DNA of 64,000 nt from Paenibacillus durus ATCC 35681 (GCF_000993825.1 NZ_CP011114.1:2666001-2730000), one strand, 5' to 3'. Positions 44,487-54,726 are shown, counted from the first letter of the stretch. Notes: generated from the sequence alone by a model not told the origin. Translations and numbers: made by a program.

Positions 44487-46814
44487 CTACTGTGCCTTCT
44501 CTAAAGCATCATTTATTCTGGTAACTACTTCCTCCATTTTCTCATAAGTAATCGTTCCCCCCGAATTCATATCCATAAATGTCTGAATGCCCCAGAACGA
44601 CCATTTTAACAATTCATCCAGATTTTCATTTGCCTGCTCTTGATTAATCAAGCCGTTTTCTATCAAAAACTGATAAAAGATTTGTTTGGCCGTCGCATTC
44701 TCTAGCAGTTCTGTAAATCCGCTGTCCGTCCTGATCTTTGAGACATATTGCCGGGAATTTTCCACCTGAACCGCCTTCGTAAGGCGGATGTCTCGGCTGG
44801 AGGCGCCGATCCGGACGATGAATTCCGCAGTGTCTGCAACCCATTGGCCGAACTCCGGGTTATAGTAAGAGAAGTCACGTTCTTCTAACACAAATTCAAC
44901 TGTTTTCGTCTCTCCGGAATGGAGCGCCACTTTCGCGAAGCCCTTTAATTCTTGAACCGGACGAGGGAGCTTTGATTTCGGCTGTGAAAGATACAATTGT
45001 ATAATTTCTTTCCCGTAGACATCACCAGTATTTGTAATATCTACAGTTACTTTTAAAGTTTCGGGCAGCTTAACCGATGATGACGATACGGTAAGCTTGC
45101 TATACGTGAATTGCGTATATGAAAGGCCGTGCCCAAACGGAAACCGCGGAGCGATTTCTTTTTTGTCGTAATAGCGGTAACCCACATAGATTCCTTCACT
45201 GTAGTACAGATCCTTTTCATTGCCGGGGAAGCTCAGATACGCAGGGGTATTGTTTAATTTCTCCGGAATGGTGGCAGACAGTTTGCCGGAAGGATTCACC
45301 AAGCCGAAGAGGATATTGGCAAGTGCCGCTCCCATGCCTTCCCCGCCAAACCAGGTCTCCAGCACAACGCTAGCCTGATCGGTCCAAGGCATCGAAACCG
45401 ACTCTCCGTTAGCCAGAATCAGAACCGAGTTTCGATTTACGGCACAGACCGTTTCAATCAATTGTTCATGACCCGATTCGATATTCATATCCTTCCGGTT
45501 GTAATCATCACTTTCTTCGGGCATAAAGGCTCCGGCGAAAATCAAAACAACATCCGCTTCGCGGGCCAGAAGCCCGGCCTCCTGCAACAAAGCCTGATTT
45601 GTAGAGCCGTCGCTGTTATATCCGGGAGCATAAGCAACCTCGATTGTACCTTGGCACAGGCTGCGTATGCTATCCAGCGGTATATCCACCAGCTGCGCAT
45701 TCACGACGGCGCAACCTGTTCCTTGATATATCGGTTCAACCGCCAATTTGCCGACGACCGCAATTTTCTTGATTTTCTCAGAGGATAGTGGCAGTAATTG
45801 CCGCCCGTTTTTCAATAAAACAATGGATTCCTCTGCGGCTCGCTGTGCGATCCGGTGATGCTGAACAAAATCGAACTCGGCCTTTGGTTCCGCTTTTTCC
45901 GTCAGACTGAATACAAGCTGTAGAATATGCTTCACCCGGCGGTTAAGCCACTCTTCGGCGATGTCGCCTTTTTGAACGGCCTCTTCCAAAAATCTTGACG
46001 AGCTTAAGGAAAGCGGCATTTGCAAATCAAGCCCCGCCAAGGTGGCTTCCACCACATTTTTGACCGCCCCCCAGTCACTGATCACCGCTCCGGCGAACCC
46101 CCATTCCTCACGCAAAATCTGATTGAGCAGCAAGGGATCTTCGCTGGCTTGAACCCCGTTAATTTTGTTGTACGCACTCATGACGGTAGTGGGCTTGGCC
46201 TGATTAACGACCCGTTCAAAGGCCGCTAAATAGATCTCCCGCAGAGCTCTTTCCTCTACAATAGCATCCACCCGTGTTCGTTTGGTATCCGAATTATGGC
46301 AGGCAAAATGCTTGAGAGAAGTGCCGACCCCTTGACTCTGCACACCCATAACCATGGCTGCGGCCATGTCCCCTGTTAAGTAGGGGTCTTCCGAATAGTA
46401 TTCAAAGTTGCGGGCCGTTAAAGGATGCCGGCGAATGTTCATTCCAGGGCCCAACAGTAGATGGATTCCCAGGCGACGGCACTCCTTGGCAATCGCTTGG
46501 CCGATCTCATAGATCAGCTCTTTATTCCATGAGCAGGCAACCGTTGATGCCGAGGGAAAGCAGGTAGCCTTGTGGGTATTACTGATCGCCTCTTCACTAT
46601 CAAATCGGCTGCTAATGGACTCATAAAAGGGTTGCGATCGGGTGATTTCGGAATCCTTCTGAAATCGGACGCCGCTTGAACCGTCACTCATAAGAATGGA
46701 AGGAATGCCCAGGTGTTTAAAAGCTTTGGTCTTCCATGAATTTTCACCGGTACATAACGCCACTTTCTCGTGTAAGGTCATATCACTTATAAGCCTGTCC
46801 AAATCTTTGTGCAT
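44487..46814 (-). CDS. Glycoside hydrolase family 3 (beta-glucosidase-like)
   Basis: 775 residues from ATG 46814 (TGGGG upstream; ATG 46835 also possible). GH3 N-terminal barrel with KHFACHNSDTKRTR around 168 and the nucleophile D247 in VISDWGAVKN, then the alpha/beta sandwich GH3 C domain (from about 370, with WFGGEGMGAALANILFG) and a fibronectin-III-like domain (DITNTGDVYGKEIIQLYL). A C-terminal helical extension of about 90 residues is unusual. No signal peptide, so it cuts imported oligosaccharides in the cytoplasm. Follows the sugar ABC genes on the same strand; likely the last gene of their operon. Confidence 0.93.
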   Translation of the reverse strand: MHKDLDRLISDMTLHEKVALCTGENSWKTKAFKHLGIPSILMSDGSSGVRFQKDSEITRSQPFYESISSRFDSEEAISNTHKATCFPSASTVACSWNKELIYEIGQAIAKECRRLGIHLLLGPGMNIRRHPLTARNFEYYSEDPYLTGDMAAAMVMGVQSQGVGTSLKHFACHNSDTKRTRVDAIVEERALREIYLAAFERVVNQAKPTTVMSAYNKINGVQASEDPLLLNQILREEWGFAGAVISDWGAVKNVVEATLAGLDLQMPLSLSSSRFLEEAVQKGDIAEEWLNRRVKHILQLVFSLTEKAEPKAEFDFVQHHRIAQRAAEESIVLLKNGRQLLPLSSEKIKKIAVVGKLAVEPIYQGTGCAVVNAQLVDIPLDSIRSLCQGTIEVAYAPGYNSDGSTNQALLQEAGLLAREADVVLIFAGAFMPEESDDYNRKDMNIESGHEQLIETVCAVNRNSVLILANGESVSMPWTDQASVVLETWFGGEGMGAALANILFGLVNPSGKLSATIPEKLNNTPAYLSFPGNEKDLYYSEGIYVGYRYYDKKEIAPRFPFGHGLSYTQFTYSKLTVSSSSVKLPETLKVTVDITNTGDVYGKEIIQLYLSQPKSKLPRPVQELKGFAKVALHSGETKTVEFVLEERDFSYYNPEFGQWVADTAEFIVRIGASSRDIRLTKAVQVENSRQYVSKIRTDSGFTELLENATAKQIFYQFLIENGLINQEQANENLDELLKWSFWGIQTFMDMNSGGTITYEKMEEVVTRINDALEKAQ

Positions 46815-46844
46815 AGTTAACCCCATTTCCAGCATTTTTGGTCT

Positions 46845-48137
46845 TTATTCAGTCAGACGATCCCATTCGTTTTGTAATTCCTGTAGGAAACCGTCCTTAT
46901 CTACTTGACCGGCTACAAATCTCTGTACGGCTTCCCCAAAAGCCTGATCAGCACCATCCGGGTAGTAGGAATTGTACGATCCATATACCTTTCCTTCCTT
47001 TAAGTAGCGGGAAAGGTCTGCTCCCAAATCACCAATCGCTTCATTATCCGCTGAAAAGGAAGAGAATCCCGGTATAATCTGCATGTCCTTGGTCATATGG
47101 ATTTGTCCTTCCGGCGTAGTGACAAGCCAGTTAAAGAAGTCCTTTACTTCTTCTTTCACATCAGAATCCTTATTGATGGCCCAATAACCACTAACGCCCG
47201 CATACAGTTTGTCATTCTCTTCCGGATTGTCGTTCACCGGGAGAGGCATTAACCCTGTTTCGAGGCTCGCATTTCCATTATCGATAGTCGGCTGGAGCCA
47301 GTTTCCTCCGAGCGTCATAGCTATCTCGCCATTCACCAATTGGGTAGTCTGATTATTAAAGCTGGTGCTCAGCCCGTTCTTTCCGTTGGCAAAATCATAT
47401 TGAATAAAATCCGCCACTTCCTTAAAAATTTCATTTCCAACAAATGTAGCGGTTCCGTCATATAACCCTTTAATAAAAGCCAGCGGATCCTTCTGACGGG
47501 CAATCCCCATATTAACCAGGAAATTACCAGCCTGATACCAATCCATATATGCCCCTACTAAGGGTTGTATTCCGGCTGATTTCAGCGATTCGACATCCTG
47601 TTTCAATTCGGTTAATGTTACGGGAACCTTGGATATCCCCGCTTGCTGAAAGAGCTTTTTGTTATAGACATATCCATATCCTTCCACAGACACCGGCAGG
47701 CCGTATACTTTTCCATCATCTCCGGTAATGCCTTCCTTCGCCAGGGGAATCATATCTTTAGTCCAGGGCTGATCCGTCAAGTCCTCCAGTTGGGACTGCC
47801 AGAGTTTCAAAACCTGATTCCCATTTACTGTAAAGACATCGGGCAGTTCTCCGGAAGCCAACTTGGTCTTGAGACCCGTGCTGAAATTGTCGCTAACAGA
47901 CTCAATCGAAAATTGAATGTCCGGGTGAAGGGCAGTGTACGCTTCTGCTGTCTTTTTCAATGCCTTGTCAATCTCAATTTTGTTCTGATAAATGTATATC
48001 GTCTTGGTTTTAGCGCTTTCCGAAGAACCCGTTTGCGAATTTTGTCCTTCGCCCGCTTGTCCGCCGCATGCCGTCAAAGCCAGCACTCCTGCTAACGACA
48101 CGCACAACATTGTGACTCTCCCTTTTGTTCTCTTCAT
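46845..48137 (-). CDS. Sugar ABC transporter substrate-binding lipoprotein
   Basis: 430 residues. Lipoprotein signal peptide with LTAC (Cys24). Family 1 solute-binding fold (MalE/MsmE-like): KTIYIYQNKIEIDKALKKTAE at the start of the mature domain, LASGELPDVF, GGNWLQPTIDN and the C-terminal AGQVDKDGFLQELQNEWDRL helix. Tethered outside the membrane, it delivers oligosaccharide to the two permeases encoded just upstream. No ATPase gene here; a shared MsmX-type ATPase is likely elsewhere. Confidence 0.95.
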   Translation of the reverse strand: MKRTKGRVTMLCVSLAGVLALTACGGQAGEGQNSQTGSSESAKTKTIYIYQNKIEIDKALKKTAEAYTALHPDIQFSIESVSDNFSTGLKTKLASGELPDVFTVNGNQVLKLWQSQLEDLTDQPWTKDMIPLAKEGITGDDGKVYGLPVSVEGYGYVYNKKLFQQAGISKVPVTLTELKQDVESLKSAGIQPLVGAYMDWYQAGNFLVNMGIARQKDPLAFIKGLYDGTATFVGNEIFKEVADFIQYDFANGKNGLSTSFNNQTTQLVNGEIAMTLGGNWLQPTIDNGNASLETGLMPLPVNDNPEENDKLYAGVSGYWAINKDSDVKEEVKDFFNWLVTTPEGQIHMTKDMQIIPGFSSFSADNEAIGDLGADLSRYLKEGKVYGSYNSYYPDGADQAFGEAVQRFVAGQVDKDGFLQELQNEWDRLTE

Positions 48138-48164
48138 CCTATCTCCTCCTAAATTTTTTTTAGC

Positions 48165-48992
48165 TCAACCTTTTACAGCGCCCGCCATTACGCCTCCGAC
48201 AATTTTCTTTTGCAGAAGGATAAAAATAACAATTATAGGAAGCATGCTCATGGTTAGAGCAGGCAAAGCTATGTCCCAACGGCTGTTATACATGCCGAAC
48301 AAGCGGTTAATCGCCAGTTGAACGGTACTAAGTTTCTGATTGTTCAGCAGAATCAGTGGAATGATAAAATCATTCCAAACCCAGAACATATCCATCACAA
48401 ATACACTGAATACGACCGGTGAAAGTAGAGGAAACACAATTCTTACAAATACCTGAATCACACCGCATCCATCAATCCGGGCAGCCTCCTCCAATTCATA
48501 AGGAAGAGTCTTGACTCCACTGCGGATCATAAAAAAAGCGAAAGCGAGTCCAATCCCCCAATAGGCCAGCACTGCTCCCGGAATTGTATTGTTTAAATGC
48601 AAGAACTTCATGACTTGGACAAGAGGAATCATAATTGTCGCGAAGGGAATCAACATGGATAGCAGGATGGCACTGCTAAAGATTCGGGAATAGACAGTCG
48701 GATACCGCTCCGCCCAGTAAGCCGTCATCGTTGCCAGAATAATGACACCACATACAGCGGAAAAGGACACTATGGCTGTGTTCTTCATAATGTTAGGGAT
48801 GTTCACTTCTTCCCAAGCCTTTGCATAATTATCGAAGCTCCACTCGTCTGGAAACCGAAGCGGAAAGGCGATAATTTCGTTAAGCGGCTTAAAGGAGTTC
48901 ATGACCATGATCCATAAAGGGGCCACAAAGATGAGCACCCCCGCGAGCACAACCATAAACGTGATCAACATGGAAACGGGGTTCTTTTTCAT
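48165..48992 (-). CDS. Carbohydrate ABC permease, MalG-type
   Basis: 275 residues, six TM helices. Contains the EAA loop with YELEEAARIDGCGVIQVF and the end MAGAVKG. Overlaps the partner permease by four bases. Confidence 0.95.
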   Translation of the reverse strand: MKKNPVSMLITFMVVLAGVLIFVAPLWIMVMNSFKPLNEIIAFPLRFPDEWSFDNYAKAWEEVNIPNIMKNTAIVSFSAVCGVIILATMTAYWAERYPTVYSRIFSSAILLSMLIPFATIMIPLVQVMKFLHLNNTIPGAVLAYWGIGLAFAFFMIRSGVKTLPYELEEAARIDGCGVIQVFVRIVFPLLSPVVFSVFVMDMFWVWNDFIIPLILLNNQKLSTVQLAINRLFGMYNSRWDIALPALTMSMLPIIVIFILLQKKIVGGVMAGAVKG

Positions 48993-49891
48993 AAGATTTG
49001 ACTCTCCTTCCTTTTGCTCATGTACAATTGAACCGAGGTGATCGCTAAAATAATGACAAAGAACACTAGCGCCTCCGCGGTGGCTAATCCGTACTTATTG
49101 TTGGCAAAGGCATCATTATAGATATTTAAGGCCATAGATGTAGTTGAGCCGTAGGGCCCTCCTTTTGTCAGAGAAACATTAGTCTCAAACATCTTGAGCG
49201 CACTTGAAATCGTCCAGAACAGGGAGACTGTAATGTACGGAACACACAAGGGCAGTTTGATCCGGAGAAACGTATTTAGGGGTCTGGAACCGTCAACCTT
49301 CGCGGATTCAATCAGCTCCGAAGAAATTCCGCTCAAAGCGGCGATCATGATGACCATCACATAACCCGCATTTTGCCAAACATTGACAATGACTAACGCG
49401 GCGAATGCCGTCTTCTCTGTTCCGAGCCATTGCTGGGTAAAGAAGCCCAAATTCAGCTTGTCACCGATCGCCGGAAAACCGGCAATAAAAATAAACTGCC
49501 AAATAAAACCAAGGATTAATCCTCCCATCGTTTGCGGCAAATAAAAGGCGGCCCGGAATGGGTTCCGAAGAGGCAGCCTGGCTGTCAATGCTACAGCCAA
49601 AAGTATGCCGAGCAGATTGATGAGCAGTACACTGACCGCAGTAATACGGAGAGTGAACCAGAAAGCATCCAAAAACTTCGCTTTCCCCGAGAATATATTG
49701 TTGAAATTGTTGAGTCCCACAAACTTAATTTCATTGGAAATTCCATTCCAATTGGAGAACGAGTAAATAATACTTATAGCAAATGGAATAACAACGACGG
49801 CAAGAAAAACTAACGTGGAAGGTCCCAGAAACAGAAGATTACCCCATAACATGTTATATTTCTTTTTTTTCTTCAAATTCTTGTCCCCCAA
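48989..49891 (-). CDS. Carbohydrate ABC permease, MalF-type
   Basis: 300 residues; basic N-terminus (KNLKKKKKYNML), six TM helices, EAA loop SSELIESAKVDGSRPLNTF. First gene of the operon: permease, permease, binding protein, glycosidase. Confidence 0.95.
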   Translation of the reverse strand: MGDKNLKKKKKYNMLWGNLLFLGPSTLVFLAVVVIPFAISIIYSFSNWNGISNEIKFVGLNNFNNIFSGKAKFLDAFWFTLRITAVSVLLINLLGILLAVALTARLPLRNPFRAAFYLPQTMGGLILGFIWQFIFIAGFPAIGDKLNLGFFTQQWLGTEKTAFAALVIVNVWQNAGYVMVIMIAALSGISSELIESAKVDGSRPLNTFLRIKLPLCVPYITVSLFWTISSALKMFETNVSLTKGGPYGSTTSMALNIYNDAFANNKYGLATAEALVFFVIILAITSVQLYMSKRKESQIL

Positions 49892-50041
49892 TTTTCGAAT
49901 TCCTTATTTATAATGTCAGAATTTATAACACATTCTTTACTTGTTACTTTAAATTATATAAAATTAAAAATAAATTTCTTCGCTTTTTTTGACTGATTTA
50001 TAGCGAAAAATTGATATTTGTGTCAGGGGGATGATCAATTT
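49892..50041. promoter_or_regulatory. Divergent promoter region of the sugar operon and araC-type gene
   Basis: 150 AT-rich bases between divergent starts; presumed binding region of the AraC-type protein. No clear operator repeat identified. Confidence 0.5.
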
Positions 50042-50914
50042 ATGAATTATAGCCACGAAAGTATTATGGTTCCCGAAGGATTTTTGGCATGGATATACTT
50101 GCATTCGGAAAACCAAGTCACCTTGGTGGAAGATCATTGGCACCGCAGTCTGGAGTTAACTTTAATGCTTGAAGGCGAGAGCTTATATAACATAAATGGA
50201 AACGAAATCCTTGTTCGCGAGAATGAATTAGTTTTGATTAACAGCGGAGAAATTCACAGTTGTCAAATTGATTGGTCCAAGCCCTATGAGGCTTTAACGA
50301 TTATTTTTCCTTTTGATCTGCTGAAACAATCCAATCCAAGCGTTGAAAAATTTTTCTTCACCTTGGACAATGATTCGCCCAACTATACACAATTGGTCTC
50401 AATATTTAGAGAAACCTACCACCTTTTCAAAAAACGAGCCTCCAATCCGCATTACCAACTAAAATTAAATAGTGCGTTTTATGATATTTTGTATCTTCTC
50501 ATGACCAGCTTCATTACTGAAAAAAAACTGTCCTTGTCTGTAAAATCCCAAAAGTACTGGAATAGATGCCAAATGATTATCGAATATGTAGACGAACATT
50601 ATAAAGAGCAGCTTACCTTAACCTCATTGTCCAGGGAGTTTGGGATATCCAAAGAGCATCTGGCAAGAACATTTAAAGAATATATGGGAACAACTTTTAA
50701 AAAGCATCTCACCCGTATCCGTCTGTTTTACGCTTATCAGTTACTTATCTATACCGATTACTCCCTCCTGGAAATCGCTATGAAAGAAGGCTTTACCGAC
50801 AGCCGCTCCTTTATCAATAGTTTCAAAGAAATATATGGGATCACTCCGCAAAAATACAGAAAAACACTGGTAAATCATCACATCATCCGGCATAAAAAAT
50901 ACGATTTGACGTAA
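50042..50914 (+). CDS. AraC-family transcriptional regulator
   Basis: 290 residues from ATG 50042 behind AGGGGG. N-terminal cupin-like sugar-binding domain (HWHRSLELTLMLEGES, ELVLINSGEIHSCQ) and a C-terminal double HTH (LTSLSREFGISKEHLARTFK and YSLLEIAMKEGFTDSRSF). Divergent from the ABC-GH3 operon and probably its activator, responding to the incoming sugar. Confidence 0.93.
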   Translation: MNYSHESIMVPEGFLAWIYLHSENQVTLVEDHWHRSLELTLMLEGESLYNINGNEILVRENELVLINSGEIHSCQIDWSKPYEALTIIFPFDLLKQSNPSVEKFFFTLDNDSPNYTQLVSIFRETYHLFKKRASNPHYQLKLNSAFYDILYLLMTSFITEKKLSLSVKSQKYWNRCQMIIEYVDEHYKEQLTLTSLSREFGISKEHLARTFKEYMGTTFKKHLTRIRLFYAYQLLIYTDYSLLEIAMKEGFTDSRSFINSFKEIYGITPQKYRKTLVNHHIIRHKKYDLT

Positions 50915-50987
50915 GTTGTCCGTGACTGCAAATTCGTTCTCTCGCGTTTTGAAAAACAAATAGAAGCCCCCGCCATAAACAGGAGCT

Positions 50988-51134
50988 TCAAGTTCGGCCA
51001 ATCCGGGGAAAGATGAATTTACAGATATAATCATGCTCCTCTTGTGTAGAGGCATTGGCAACCCCAAGGTGCTTGATATATAGCGGCAATACCGGAGCAA
51101 TCTGACTCATGCCCACACCTGTCACAAACATCCC
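50988..51134 (-). pseudogene. MFS transporter fragment
   Basis: Reads FGMFVTGVGMSQIAPVLPLY followed by IKHLGVANAS, the first TM segment of MFS drug transporters, then loses similarity and stops. Closed by stops on both sides. The 50915-51300 gap holds nothing else except a GAAGC...GCTTC hairpin near 50973-50989. Confidence 0.65.
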
Positions 51135-51300
51135 GAATCAGCATACGATTAAATTTTTTTCCAAACCGGCATAAAAATAAGCCTTCCTTCCGCTAAGCTT
51201 AGGCTGCTGTCATGAATGATCAGCAATAATAGCTTAACTTGCAGGATGGCTTTGCACCATGCATGAATTTAAATTCCATGGACATTTTTGCTGTAAAATT

Positions 51301-52176
51301 CTAGATTTGTTTACTTATAAATCTTTTGGCTACTTCTCCTGCTGTAATCGGAAGTTGCATCCAGACATAGGCATGGATAGAGTTTTCTATACACTCAATT
51401 TCGTATACATCTAATAGACTAGTGAATGTATGAAGACTACTTCTAATTTTCTCATCCGCCCACTCTTCTTTGCTGGGAAGAAATAAAACAGGACATTGTA
51501 TCTTCTTGTAGTATTGCTCAAACTTCACATCCCAGTATTTTTGAACATACTCTGTTCTAACACGGTTTAAATAACAATATGTAAAATTACCATTTTGCAT
51601 CTGTTGTAGATTGTTTTCAAGGAAGGCTAAGAAATATTCATTCCATAATCCTTGCTCTGTTAATTTTGCTCGTTCTTCCTCGGTATACTCTTCTTTCGTT
51701 TTAAATATGCGTTCCTTCCTTTCAGTTAGTTGAACCCTAAGGTCTTCTTTTCTCCGTTCAATTTCTTCCTCAGTACCATTAAATAACCCGTGTTCTCCAA
51801 ACTCATTATATAAAGCACCCTCACATATAAGGGATAGGACGAGCTCCGGATGTGACGCAGCTAAACTCAGACCAACCTCAGCCCCCATTGAACTACCTAC
51901 GATGTGGCATTGATCTACGTTTAGTCGCTGCAGCAATAAATAAATATCATTCGCCATATCATCAATGTGATATCCTGTTTCGGGCTTGTCTGATTGGCCA
52001 TGTCCTCGAAAATCAGGAGCAATGATGCCGTATTCCTTTTCAAATTGCGGTATGATTCCTTCCCACATGTTCAAATTCCCGCCACTAAAGTGAAGAAATA
52101 AAACAACTGCCTTATAATCTAGCGAATACCTTACATTAATCCCTATATGATCTAGTTCTATCATTTCTTCTACCAT
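51301..52176 (-). CDS. Alpha/beta hydrolase
   Basis: 291 residues from ATG 52176, behind TGGAGGC. Alpha/beta-hydrolase core: HFSGGNLNMWEG oxyanion region, PDFRGHGQSD, nucleophile elbow GSSMG (Ser96), and a C-terminal His in SIHAYVW. The cap between is Lys/Glu rich. Substrate unknown; cytoplasmic. Confidence 0.88.
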   Translation of the reverse strand: MVEEMIELDHIGINVRYSLDYKAVVLFLHFSGGNLNMWEGIIPQFEKEYGIIAPDFRGHGQSDKPETGYHIDDMANDIYLLLQRLNVDQCHIVGSSMGAEVGLSLAASHPELVLSLICEGALYNEFGEHGLFNGTEEEIERRKEDLRVQLTERKERIFKTKEEYTEEERAKLTEQGLWNEYFLAFLENNLQQMQNGNFTYCYLNRVRTEYVQKYWDVKFEQYYKKIQCPVLFLPSKEEWADEKIRSSLHTFTSLLDVYEIECIENSIHAYVWMQLPITAGEVAKRFISKQI

Positions 52177-52332
52177 TTTCTTTGCCTCCAGTGATATTGT
52201 ACATTCCCTATTCATTTTATAACATTTTGCGATAGAGACTAAGAAGATAAATTCCTAAAATTGGATGATTCGTTTCATCTGTAAGCACCGATTTTGTGTT
52301 CTTATCATAAATAAGGAGGAAAGAAGGGCGGG

Positions 52333-53157
52333 ATGCAGATGGCTAATAATAACGATTATGAACAGCGGGCGATCTTTCTGTCTGCAATCTGCGGACAGAC
52401 CTATGCCCAATTTACAAATACGGACGGCTCGTTTGTCATTCCCTTGAATTATTCGGTTAGTCATACCATCCAAGCGAAATCCATTAACAATGTATGGGAG
52501 CGCTTTGGGTTTATTATCGAATCTCCGCAAGAGATTATTGTCGCCTTTCGGGGAACGAGCCAGGCGTCCGATTGGCTCTCTGACATCATCGCCTCGCAAA
52601 AGAGGTTCAAATATGTTAAGGAGGACTGCCTTACCCATCGTGGTTTCACAGACATCTATTCCTCAGCCCGTGGTGGCATTATTTCCGCACTTACCCGGTT
52701 GTCGCCTGACAAAACGTTATACATTACCGGACACAGCCTCGGTGCGGCGCTCGCGACATTATGTGCGATGGATATTGCCGTCAACACGGCTCATTCCTCA
52801 CCCAACCTGTATACCTTCGGCTCTCCCCGTGTAGGTGATCCGGCATTTGCGAAAGCTTTTACAAAGTATGTAAGGAACAGCTACCGTATTGCCAATCTCT
52901 TTGACGTCGTAACCTATGCACCACCATCCGTCTACAAGCTGCCCAAGCAGGAAAAAAAGTACTACTACAGTCATGTCCAGACCTTCCGATCGCTATCTTT
53001 CCAGAATGGAGGCATTGGCCTCAATCACATCATCGGCAGCTATTTCGCAGAGCTCTCCCGGCTTCAGCCGCAATTCACCCAATTGTTATGTGTAACGAAC
53101 CCAGGGTTCTGTCCAGTTGCGGAAGTGAAACCACAAAAACCAACAAAGACTGTTTAG
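52333..53157 (+). CDS. Class 3 lipase-like protein
   Basis: 274 residues behind AGGAGG. Lipase_3 signature: VAFRGTSQASDWLSD, LYITGHSLGAALATL with Ser135, FGSPRVGD, Asp191 in ANLFDVVTYAP, and a His near 233 (GLNHIIGSYF). No signal peptide found, so intracellular or exported by an unusual way. Similar proteins occur beside phage and toxin loci in Bacilli, but here it stands alone. Confidence 0.88.
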   Translation: MQMANNNDYEQRAIFLSAICGQTYAQFTNTDGSFVIPLNYSVSHTIQAKSINNVWERFGFIIESPQEIIVAFRGTSQASDWLSDIIASQKRFKYVKEDCLTHRGFTDIYSSARGGIISALTRLSPDKTLYITGHSLGAALATLCAMDIAVNTAHSSPNLYTFGSPRVGDPAFAKAFTKYVRNSYRIANLFDVVTYAPPSVYKLPKQEKKYYYSHVQTFRSLSFQNGGIGLNHIIGSYFAELSRLQPQFTQLLCVTNPGFCPVAEVKPQKPTKTV

Positions 53158-53358
53158 GAAAAAATCGATAAATAGACTATAGGCCCATTCATATGCTTCT
53201 CTCATCGTATCGAATTGCATCGTTTCGGTGTACCATTTCATAGCTTGATCGTTCCCATCAAAGGTCTTAGTTTTTAGATAATTATATGCCCGCTCGGGAT
53301 GCCGCCGAAAAAATATGGAGATTTCCGCTCAATCGTTCATTCCAGGCGATGGAATACA

Positions 53359-53386
53359 TTAACATTTGATAAACACTGCGAAAACA
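53359..53386 (+). promoter_or_regulatory. PhoP-box-like repeats upstream of the phosphatase
   Basis: TTAACA (53359), TAAACA (53370) and AAAACA (53381) at 11-base period match the TT(A/C/T)ACA direct repeats bound by PhoP in Bacilli, 60-90 bases upstream of the alkaline phosphatase start. Implies induction by phosphate limitation. Confidence 0.6.
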
Positions 53387-53444
53387 TTCTCCTAATTTAT
53401 CTGCTCTACGATAAGATTGAAAAGTTTATATTAGGAGGAGAATT

Positions 53445-54713
53445 ATGAAATCACGGAAAAAGTACGGATTTAAAACTATCATTGCCGGAACTGCGGCAAC
53501 CGCCCTATTGCTTTCGGGTGCCTACGCTGTACAAGCTCCTAAACAGGCAGATGCCGCTTCCTCACGAACGAAAAATGTCATTCTGTTTGTTGGTGATGGA
53601 ATGGGAACAGCCCAACGTGATGCGATCCGGCTTGCGACTGTAGGCGAAAAAGGCAAGCTGGCCATGGATTCCATGCCATACGTAGGATTAATTCATACAA
53701 GCTCCACCACCCCGGTAACGGATTCGGCCGCTTCGGCCACGGCATATGCCATCGGAGAAAAGACTTATAATGGCGCAATCGGAATGAATGCCGACAAAAA
53801 ATCGGTACAAACGATTATGGAATACGCCAAAGGCGCCGGAAAATCCACCGGAGTGGTTACAACCAGCCAAGTTACGGACGCTACTGGCGCTGCCTTCGGC
53901 GCACACGTAGAAAACCGTTCCAAACAGAGCGACATCGCCTTGCAGTTTTTGACCCAAAGTAAAGTTGATGTCATTCTCGGCGGCGGCGAGGATTTCTGGT
54001 ATCCGGCAGGAAATCCCGGCAAATTCAAAGATGAGCCCGCCGAAGATCCTTCGGAGAAAAGCAAAGGGACTCAAGGCAACCTTGTCGATAAAGCCAAACA
54101 ATTAGGCTACACCTATGTATCGAACAAAGCCGATCTGCAAAAAGCAAAAAGCGGTAAACTTCTCGGACTGTTCGCAAATGAGGAAATGTTCCAGCAAAAG
54201 CCTGAAGGCGAAGGGGATATTTATAACCCGGTAGTCTCTCTGCCAGAGATGACTAAAAAAGCGATAGATACACTCGCTGCCAATAAAAAAGGCTTTTTCC
54301 TGATGGTGGAAGAAGAAGGTACGGACGAATTTGCCCACGAAAACAATGCGAAAATGACAATTAAAGCAGGCCAGGAGCTGGATAAATCCGTTCAAGTGGC
54401 CAAAGATTTTGCCAAGAAAAACCCGGATACGCTTGTCCTTGTGCTTGCCGACCATGAAACGGGCGGGTTCTCCATTGAAGAAGTTGACGCCAAGGACGAG
54501 TCGGGCGACGGCATTTCCAAAGAAGATGGTCCTTTCGCCATTGCGAACTCCAAGCTTAACTTCGTAGTTGACTGGACCACCTCAGGTCATACGGCAGTTG
54601 ACGTTCCCGTAACTGCAATGGGCCGGAACGCTGAACTGTTCACTGGAGTCTATGAAAATACCGAAATATACCACAAGCTCATGCAGTCCTTGGGACTTAA
54701 AGAAAAAAAGTAA
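53445..54713 (+). CDS. phoA: Secreted alkaline phosphatase
   Basis: 422 residues behind AGGAGGAG. Signal peptide about 1-37 (LLLSGAYAVQAPKQADA). Zn/Mg site and nucleophile: FVGDGMG (D51), TPVTDSAASATA (Ser94), GGGEDFW, EEEGTDEFAHENN and LADHETGG, GHTAVDVPV near the end. Hydrolyses phosphomonoesters outside the cell. The phosphate-box repeats upstream fit its role. Confidence 0.96.
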   Translation: MKSRKKYGFKTIIAGTAATALLLSGAYAVQAPKQADAASSRTKNVILFVGDGMGTAQRDAIRLATVGEKGKLAMDSMPYVGLIHTSSTTPVTDSAASATAYAIGEKTYNGAIGMNADKKSVQTIMEYAKGAGKSTGVVTTSQVTDATGAAFGAHVENRSKQSDIALQFLTQSKVDVILGGGEDFWYPAGNPGKFKDEPAEDPSEKSKGTQGNLVDKAKQLGYTYVSNKADLQKAKSGKLLGLFANEEMFQQKPEGEGDIYNPVVSLPEMTKKAIDTLAANKKGFFLMVEEEGTDEFAHENNAKMTIKAGQELDKSVQVAKDFAKKNPDTLVLVLADHETGGFSIEEVDAKDESGDGISKEDGPFAIANSKLNFVVDWTTSGHTAVDVPVTAMGRNAELFTGVYENTEIYHKLMQSLGLKEKK

Positions 54714-54726
54714 TGCAATTAGGATG

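Noticed and set aside
53086..53241. 51-aa minus-strand frame starting MKWYTETMQFD
   Set aside because: First half looks protein-like and the frame stays open upstream, but it lacks a ribosome binding site and overlaps the lipase 3' end; perhaps a gene remnant.
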